From: JBBQZU01 sp041749535
GTDB taxonomy: Bacteria; Bacteroidota; Bacteroidia; Flavobacteriales_D; Cryomorphaceae
Reading direction: 5' to 3'
Length of the DNA: 10,854 bases
NCBI GenBank assembly: GCA_041749535.1
Contig: JBGTBE010000086.1
Coordinates: 1-10,854 of the forward strand
Positions within the stretch are counted from its first letter, which is position 1. Each line of letters opens with the position of its first letter. The position numbers were made by a program, and so were the translations under genes. The notes beneath the pieces are model-generated. The model was not told the origin of the DNA. It searched no databases and was given only the letters and a program-made list of their open reading frames with translations. Below are positions 7,341 to 10,854 of this stretch, piece by piece.

Positions 7341-7873
7341 TAAACCTGTTGTTTGTGCAGATTTTCGTCTGCTTTTCCCTGATGATGTGCGACGTGGAAA
7401 ATGGTAAAATAAGCCATTTCCCGAACCGTCAATTTCCCGAGCAGGGGATGCGGAATGAGGTAGGAATCAAGTTCCAGTTCCGTAAAATTGTCAAGTTTAT
7501 TACACAAAGCATCAACTTCATTTCTCAAAGCTAGTACCAATGAATCACGCCTGTTGATGGGGACCATTTTTGGTACGAACCGGGATGTTGCCCTTCCACC
7601 ATCAGCAAGTTTCTTCAAGTATTTCTCTACCAGTTGTTCATAGCTTCTCCCTGTTCTGTTCGATTTACCCCATAAGAGTTTTGGTAAAAACTTGGGCACT
7701 CCCATCACCTGCCGAAAGGGTTTAACCGAAAGGTAAATGTGTTCAAGCTGCTGTCCTGCTGTCCATTTCTCGTTTCTGTTCATCAAAAACGCATCATCTG
7801 ATAACCCACTGATAAAAGAGATAAATGAATTGTGATTCTCTTTGAGGCCTGCCTTAATCTTCTGCTTGTCCAT
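7340..7873 (-). CDS. DinB-fold protein (DinB_2 / PF12867 type)
   Basis: A 177-residue, predicted cytoplasmic four-helix-bundle protein. The metal-binding histidines of the fold are His45 in GQQLEHIYLS and His160 with His164 in FHVAHHQGK. KWTAGQQLEH (36-45) and LTVREMAYFTIFHVAHH (148-164) are characteristic of this group. DinB-fold proteins include thiol transferases (bacillithiol, mycothiol), maleylpyruvate isomerases and damage-induced proteins; this one cannot be assigned to a reaction. It lies 54 nt downstream of the YfiT-like gene, a distant relative with the same fold, and overlaps the esterase gene by one base. Its start codon is the end of an A12 run. Confidence 0.85.
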   Translation of the reverse strand: MDKQKIKAGLKENHNSFISFISGLSDDAFLMNRNEKWTAGQQLEHIYLSVKPFRQVMGVPKFLPKLLWGKSNRTGRSYEQLVEKYLKKLADGGRATSRFVPKMVPINRRDSLVLALRNEVDALCNKLDNFTELELDSYLIPHPLLGKLTVREMAYFTIFHVAHHQGKADENLHKQQV

Positions 7874-7884
7874 TTTTTTTTTTT
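7873..7884 (-). promoter_or_regulatory. A12 homopolymer ending in the start codon of the DinB gene
   Basis: On the coding strand, GCAGAG is followed by twelve A residues, the last being the A of ATG. The purine-rich GAG-A-run may replace a Shine-Dalgarno site. A tract this long can gain or lose bases during replication, or be slipped on by RNA polymerase, which would change spacing at the initiation site. Confidence 0.5.
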
Positions 7885-7927
7885 CTCTGCACTTAGCAGC
7901 TGAGGTAAAAGGAGCATAAGTAAACTT

Positions 7928-8464
7928 TTACTTCCAGTGGTTGCGCTTCTTGGTTTCAGTAATGTGGGCAAGATGGTGGTTGCAATGCCAGGCATACAGA
8001 CTTGTATTCTCGTCCAACCTAAATACCTTTCCATGTTCAGGGTGAACAAAGGTTCTTGCGAAATCATCTTCCTTCAGGTTGTTCAGAACTACTGCCCACC
8101 TTTCGTGAATACCTTCTATCATTAGCAGTGCAGGCGCAATGGGCATGTTCTTGCTGTCTGCAAGCTCAGCCCATTTGCTTTCGATGTAGGGCTTTATGGT
8201 TGGTTGCTCTTCAGTTAAAGCGAGTTTCAATCTTGCCAGCGCGTTCATATGGCTGTCAGCACAGTGATTTACCACTTGTCTGATGGTCCACCCCTCAGGC
8301 CTGTATTGTGTATCCAGCTGTACATCTGTGAGGTGGTTTACTTCTTTCTTAAGCCTTTCTGGAAAGGTTGAAATATCATAAATCCACTGCTGTAGCAGGT
8401 CTTTCGTGATGGTGGTTGGTTTCTGAAATTTTCCAATTGGGTATTTTAGTTGTTCTAGTGTCAT
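7928..8464 (-). CDS. YfiT/BstA-like DinB-superfamily protein, putative bacillithiol transferase
   Basis: A 178-residue, predicted cytoplasmic protein of the usual length for the YfiT family. Its signature runs through the whole sequence: YPIGKFQKP at residues 8-16, EGWTIRQVVNHCADSHMNA (57-75), RLKLALTEEQPTIKPY (78-93), LLMIEGIHERW (113-123), HPEHGKVFRLDEN (141-153) and LYAWHCNHHLAHI (156-168). The metal triad is His67, His160 and His164, all present. The Bacillus subtilis relative is a metal-binding DinB-fold protein placed among S-transferases that use bacillithiol. Bacillithiol synthesis genes occur in many Bacteroidota, so a detoxifying thiol-transfer role is plausible, but the substrate is unknown. 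As the first gene of the YfiT-DinB-esterase-MBL run it should carry the promoter; I saw no convincing TAnnTTTG box upstream, only two AT-rich inverted repeats. Confidence 0.9.
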   Translation of the reverse strand: MTLEQLKYPIGKFQKPTTITKDLLQQWIYDISTFPERLKKEVNHLTDVQLDTQYRPEGWTIRQVVNHCADSHMNALARLKLALTEEQPTIKPYIESKWAELADSKNMPIAPALLMIEGIHERWAVVLNNLKEDDFARTFVHPEHGKVFRLDENTSLYAWHCNHHLAHITETKKRNHWK

Positions 8465-8539
8465 AGAATTTCGTTTGTGATTGAATTGCTTGCATCATCA
8501 GTCAGATTGCACAAGTATTGTCTATAAATTATACATGTA

Positions 8540-8569
8540 GGGTAGAAAAATATTCTTAGCATTTTACCC
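8540..8569. repeat. Imperfect stem-loop upstream of the YfiT-like gene
   Basis: GGGTA at 8540-8544 pairs with TACCC at 8565-8569, and the inner AAAA/TTTT bases can continue the stem past a one-base bulge. It lies 76 nt upstream of the YfiT-like start and 122 nt past the ankyrin-gene stop. There is no T-run after it on the minus strand, so a terminator is not supported; an operator or mRNA leader hairpin remains possible. Confidence 0.35.
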
Positions 8570-8596
8570 TTCATTGCGAATGGTAAAGTTGAACAT

Positions 8597-8615
8597 TATA
8601 CCCATAACTGGTATA
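8597..8615. repeat. Perfect inverted repeat TATACC-7-GGTATA
   Basis: Six-base arms (8597-8602 and 8610-8615) flank a 7-nt spacer in the gap between the ankyrin gene and the YfiT-like gene. The size suits a dimeric regulator site as well as a weak hairpin. Nothing else supports a role. Confidence 0.3.
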
Positions 8616-8691
8616 CAATTTCGAAGATTGCCTTGCTTAACTATAAATTTCGATTGCTCTCCTCCATGCTACTGAAAATTTTACTGTAGAA

Positions 8692-9546
8692 TTAAACTTT
8701 CTTAGCTGACAAAGTTAAACCTGGTTCAGCCACAGTGATGGATGTTACATTGCCATCATGCACAATGAAATTTACAATAACAGATGGTGCGCCCTGATAT
8801 ACAAACTCATTTTCAGCTACACACAAAAGCGCTCCACCAGATTTTCCCAGCTTGCCTAGAGAAAGGAGATTTCTCATGTTCAATTTAATTGTAAAACCAT
8901 CATCTTTCCCTTCACCGTATATATAATCTCCAAGAAACTTCGCTTTCTCTGCTTCAGCCAATTCCAAATACTGCTTACCATCCGGGTCGCCAAGAGACTG
9001 CAAATATTCTACGAGCCTTTGCGCATTTGCTTTGTCAACTCCCTCAGATTCCAAGGCTGTTTTTGCATGTTGTAATAAGGAAATTCCATGAGGTCCAAGG
9101 TTCTTTTGAATTCCAGGATAAGATTCTATCATGGTTTTTACAGTATTTAAATCCCCCAAAACGGCATATGTAAAAATTGTAGGAACCGCACCCTGCAAGA
9201 TCAAATACTCAATGATATCATTCCGTCCAACGTGGGTAGCAGCCCCGATGGCAGATTCCCAATCGCCGTAGCCCCAATCCCAATTTGCCTTAGCCAGTTC
9301 TGGCCTTGGATTTACAAGCTCCCTAAGTCGATCTAGATTAAAATGTGCGACGCCAACAACTTCTCGTGCAATTTCCAGCTTGATTGCGGGATACCTTTCA
9401 TGGGGGGACTCATTCAGTAAGTCAAGGTCAGAGATTATAGACCTGATACTCCTTGAGTATAGAACATTGGGTATAGATGCAGCCAAAAGTCCAAATGCAG
9501 AACCTTTTACAAGTACCCGTCTCGACATGCAATCTTGCTTATTCAT
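8692..9546 (-). CDS. Tat-exported ankyrin-repeat protein
   Basis: A 284-residue protein that opens with a twin-arginine signal: SRRVLVK at residues 8-14, a hydrophobic region GSAFGLLAASI, then probable processing near residue 30-35. It should therefore be exported folded, to the periplasm. Residues about 52-162 are degenerate ankyrin repeats with recognisable helices and turns: VAHFNLDRLRELVNPRPEL (66-84), DWGYGDWESAIGAATHVGRNDIIEYLILQGA (90-120), FTYAVLGDLNTVKTMIESYPGIQ (125-147) and GPHGISLLQHA (151-161). I recognise this arrangement from an uncharacterised family of exported ankyrin proteins. The C-terminal part (about 200-284) is a separate beta-rich region of unknown function. ATG 9546 (MNKQDCMSRR) is used here; ATG 9528 (residue 7) would start right at the Tat motif. 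Periplasmic export of ankyrin repeats suggests protein binding, but the partner is unknown. Confidence 0.85.
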   Translation of the reverse strand: MNKQDCMSRRVLVKGSAFGLLAASIPNVLYSRSIRSIISDLDLLNESPHERYPAIKLEIAREVVGVAHFNLDRLRELVNPRPELAKANWDWGYGDWESAIGAATHVGRNDIIEYLILQGAVPTIFTYAVLGDLNTVKTMIESYPGIQKNLGPHGISLLQHAKTALESEGVDKANAQRLVEYLQSLGDPDGKQYLELAEAEKAKFLGDYIYGEGKDDGFTIKLNMRNLLSLGKLGKSGGALLCVAENEFVYQGAPSVIVNFIVHDGNVTSITVAEPGLTLSAKKV

Positions 9547-9576
9547 ATCAGAAAATTACATGAAACTGAAGGGTTC

Positions 9577-9604
9577 CAAAGAGATAATACACAGGTGGAA
9601 CAAA
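9577..9604 (-). promoter_or_regulatory. Weak candidate promoter of the ankyrin gene
   Basis: On the minus strand TTTG (9601-9604) precedes TCTCTTTG (9577-9584) with a 16-nt spacer. This resembles the TTTG / TAnnTTTG arrangement but has a short spacer and a poor first half of the -7 box. The position (about 30-60 nt upstream of the start) is appropriate. Confidence 0.2.
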
Positions 9605-9670
9605 CCGACACACAGACGGTAGGACCAGCGTATATTCGATGAAAATTTTACTTGGGTGATGCAAACTTCC

Positions 9671-9720
9671 CATGCAAATGCATGCCAACCTTTCGAATAT
9701 TCGCCTTCTTACTATTCGCC
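9671..9720. repeat. Cluster of palindromes and a short direct repeat upstream of the ankyrin gene
   Basis: CATGCA-AA-TGCATG (9671-9684) is an inverted repeat with 6-base perfect arms. CGAATATTCG (9694-9703) is a perfect 10-base palindrome. TATTCGCC occurs at 9698-9705 and again at 9713-9720. They lie between the metalloprotease stop (9759) and the ankyrin start (9546) and could be regulator sites for the latter; none looks like a terminator. Confidence 0.35.
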
Positions 9721-9758
9721 AACATCAGCAAAAAAGCTTCAAAATACTACCAGAATGT

Positions 9759-10454
9759 TCAGTGTCGGGAATTGCGGACCACAAATTTTTGCCATCCTGT
9801 TACATTATTTCCTCTGCCATCATTTGTAAACATAAGATTCTTGACATCATCTCTATGAAGTAAACTACAGCAATGTCCCATTTCATGCGCCAAGGTCGTT
9901 GTGCTTGCCGCCCCAGGTATAGAAAGGGTTACATAATCTGTGAGAAGCCCCATCGAGCACCCAATTTTCCCATCTATATGCCGCACAACAAAGGCGGTGA
10001 TTGGAAAACCTAAATGGATGGGAATTAAATTCCAACCCGCAAGATTGTTCGCGAAGTATTCACCCGCCTCCCCCCATTCATTTGAGGCTGCTCCCGAATC
10101 GCATTTTACATCAAGTGCAGCCGAAGGGGCAGGTTTGGGAAGCGTTTGAATCACAGGTTTACCATATGAAATAACTTTAATATCCATTTTATCCTTAAAC
10201 GTTTTAATGGCAAAATCCACGGCATCTTGCAATTTTTGCAGGGACACTGCATCATTCAAAAGCGAATCGCCCGCTTCGTTTCGCAGTATGAATACCTGAA
10301 TCCGCATTTTCTTTTGAATGGGTAACCAAACGAGAACCAAGTTTATGATCCTTACAACAATTGCAATGACTACCCGCACAATGACCCTTACTGTGGCCTT
10401 CACCGCTCTCCAAACTTTCTTGGCAATTTTCTTAATTTTTGACCAAAATCCCAT
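9759..10454 (-). CDS. Metzincin-like zinc metalloprotease with cationic amphipathic N-terminus
   Basis: A 231-residue protein. The catalytic signature is LAHEMGHCCSLLH at residues 188-200: the zinc ligands His190, His194 and His200 with base Glu191 (HExxHxxxxxH). It is followed by DDVKNLMF with Met208 as the likely Met-turn, which places it with metzincin-like peptidases. The Gly usual at the seventh motif position is Ser197. The segment LPKPAPSAALDVKCD (105-119) and the ending VTGWQKFVVRNSRH match a poorly described bacterial protease family as I remember it. Residues 1-45 contain no acidic residue and carry Lys/Arg at 6, 8, 9, 12, 13, 16, 19, 23, 27 and 35, then a hydrophobic run IINLVLVWLP (36-45). 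This could be a membrane-inserting helix or an uncleaved anchor; no ordinary cleavable signal peptide is evident. Substrate and location are unknown. Confidence 0.85.
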   Translation of the reverse strand: MGFWSKIKKIAKKVWRAVKATVRVIVRVVIAIVVRIINLVLVWLPIQKKMRIQVFILRNEAGDSLLNDAVSLQKLQDAVDFAIKTFKDKMDIKVISYGKPVIQTLPKPAPSAALDVKCDSGAASNEWGEAGEYFANNLAGWNLIPIHLGFPITAFVVRHIDGKIGCSMGLLTDYVTLSIPGAASTTTLAHEMGHCCSLLHRDDVKNLMFTNDGRGNNVTGWQKFVVRNSRH

Positions 10455-10731
10455 GTTTTCGTGGTGTAGATTGAATGATCAGATGTAGAGCTTCCCGGAT
10501 AATCGTTCTTACAGAATAGTCTTTTGGTGTTTACATCTCAAAGAAAAGATGCCTACAAATACCTGATTTATAACTGAAAAGACTTACTCAAATGTAACGA
10601 ATTATTCCACCTGACCATTCACGAGAACGCAAATAAAAAGAACCAGTGGGATAAATGATCTGGAACGATTCAGGTGCGAACATCCCCACAAATCCAGAAT
10701 AACAATTCAAAGAAAGAACATCTAAAACCTT

Positions 10732-10754
10732 GGTTCGGGAGATACTTCCGAACC
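10732..10754 (-). terminator. Strong hairpin, possible terminator of a gene entering from the right
   Basis: GGTTCGG (10732-10738) pairs perfectly with CCGAACC (10748-10754). Adding one G-U and one A-U pair gives a 9-bp stem with a 5-nt loop. On the minus strand it is followed by AAGGTTTTAG, a poor T-run, so it would be a weak intrinsic terminator at best. It stands about 30 nt after the stop of the possible partial frame at 10785-10853, the expected place for a terminator of that gene. Alternatives are a protein-binding inverted repeat or an mRNA-stabilising hairpin. Confidence 0.35.
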
Positions 10755-10784
10755 GCCCATAGTACTGTTAAAGACCAATAAACT

Positions 10785-10853
10785 TTAGCACTTTAGACAT
10801 TGTGTATTCATACTTAAATTTTCATTGTCCCAATAGAATTCAAATTCAACCTT
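10785..10853 (-). CDS. Possible C-terminal end of a gene beyond the right edge
   Basis: An open frame enters from the right edge and ends at TAA (10785-10787) after 22 codons, with the tail ENLSMNTQCLKC. The other two minus frames close sooner. Support is only that the frame is open to the edge and that a strong hairpin follows its stop. The length is within chance expectation. Confidence 0.2.
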   Translation of the reverse strand, partial: KVEFEFYWDNENLSMNTQCLKC

Positions 10854-10854
10854 G

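Larger units (their letters stand above)
10455..10854. other. 400-nt right-hand region without a complete gene
   Basis: No complete coding region is supported. On the minus strand it contains TACATTTG (10589-10596), a perfect TAnnTTTG box about 135 nt upstream of the metalloprotease start, but with no -33 element at the right distance. It also contains a strong hairpin (10732-10754) and a possible C-terminal gene tail at the extreme edge (10785-10853), both described separately. The rest is AT-rich with no visible structure. Confidence 0.5.

Noticed and set aside
8580..8675. 31-codon plus-strand frame in the gap before the YfiT-like gene
   Set aside because: It has no start context, no hydrophobic or domain pattern, and overlaps an inverted repeat.
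9648..9725. 25-codon minus-strand frame (starting MLANSKK, ending FASPK)
   Set aside because: The translation looks protein-like, but the frame is short, no family is recognised with confidence, and its DNA coincides with the palindrome cluster; it may be a decayed gene fragment or chance.
10725..10770. Resemblance of the hairpin region (TTCCGAACC, then AGTACTG) to part of a 5S rRNA
   Set aside because: Only short words match; the rest of the 5S helices and length are missing.

Overview
The window looks like chromosomal DNA of a Bacteroidota bacterium. The clearest evidence is the 918-residue secreted protein at 2486-5242. It ends in a type IX secretion (T9SS) type A sorting domain (YPNP-type motif, a GIYLLRI-like strand, basic terminal KVVKR), and that secretion system is confined to this phylum. 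Supporting signs are weak Shine-Dalgarno sequences, a candidate TTG/TAnnTTTG-type promoter, and several genes whose best recognised relatives are Bacteroidota proteins (YciO/Sua5-type protein, BNR_4 propeller, DUF3703). I see no rRNA, tRNA, CRISPR array, transposase or phage gene.

Layout. On the left is the N-terminal part of a threonylcarbamoyl-AMP synthase family gene (minus strand, cut by the window edge). It diverges from a class I SAM-dependent methyltransferase (plus). The methyltransferase converges on a minus-strand pair: a secreted protein of unknown function and a DUF3703 protein. The large T9SS-exported beta-propeller protein with two DNRLRE modules follows on the plus strand. From 5366 to the right end everything is on the minus strand.

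Read in transcription order from the right, the minus-strand block contains: a possible gene tail at the edge with a strong hairpin behind it; a zinc metalloprotease with an unusual cationic amphipathic N-terminal segment; a Tat-exported ankyrin-repeat protein; then a compact cluster. The cluster is a YfiT/BstA-like DinB-fold protein, a second DinB-fold protein, an alpha/beta-hydrolase esterase joined to it by a TAATG overlap, an exported metallo-beta-lactamase-fold hydrolase, and finally a 58-residue two-helix membrane protein that is easily missed.

How the genes may work together. The YfiT-DinB-esterase-MBL block is spaced like one operon (gaps of 54, -1 and 43 nt). It combines two predicted cytoplasmic metal-dependent transferases or hydrolases with two predicted exported hydrolases, which could suggest detoxification or small-molecule processing; that is inference from families only. 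The remaining genes look like a mixed housekeeping and cell-surface neighbourhood, not a defence island or mobile element. The features most worth a second look are the metalloprotease N-terminus, the small membrane protein, the A12 tract fused to a start codon, and the propeller/DNRLRE/T9SS protein.
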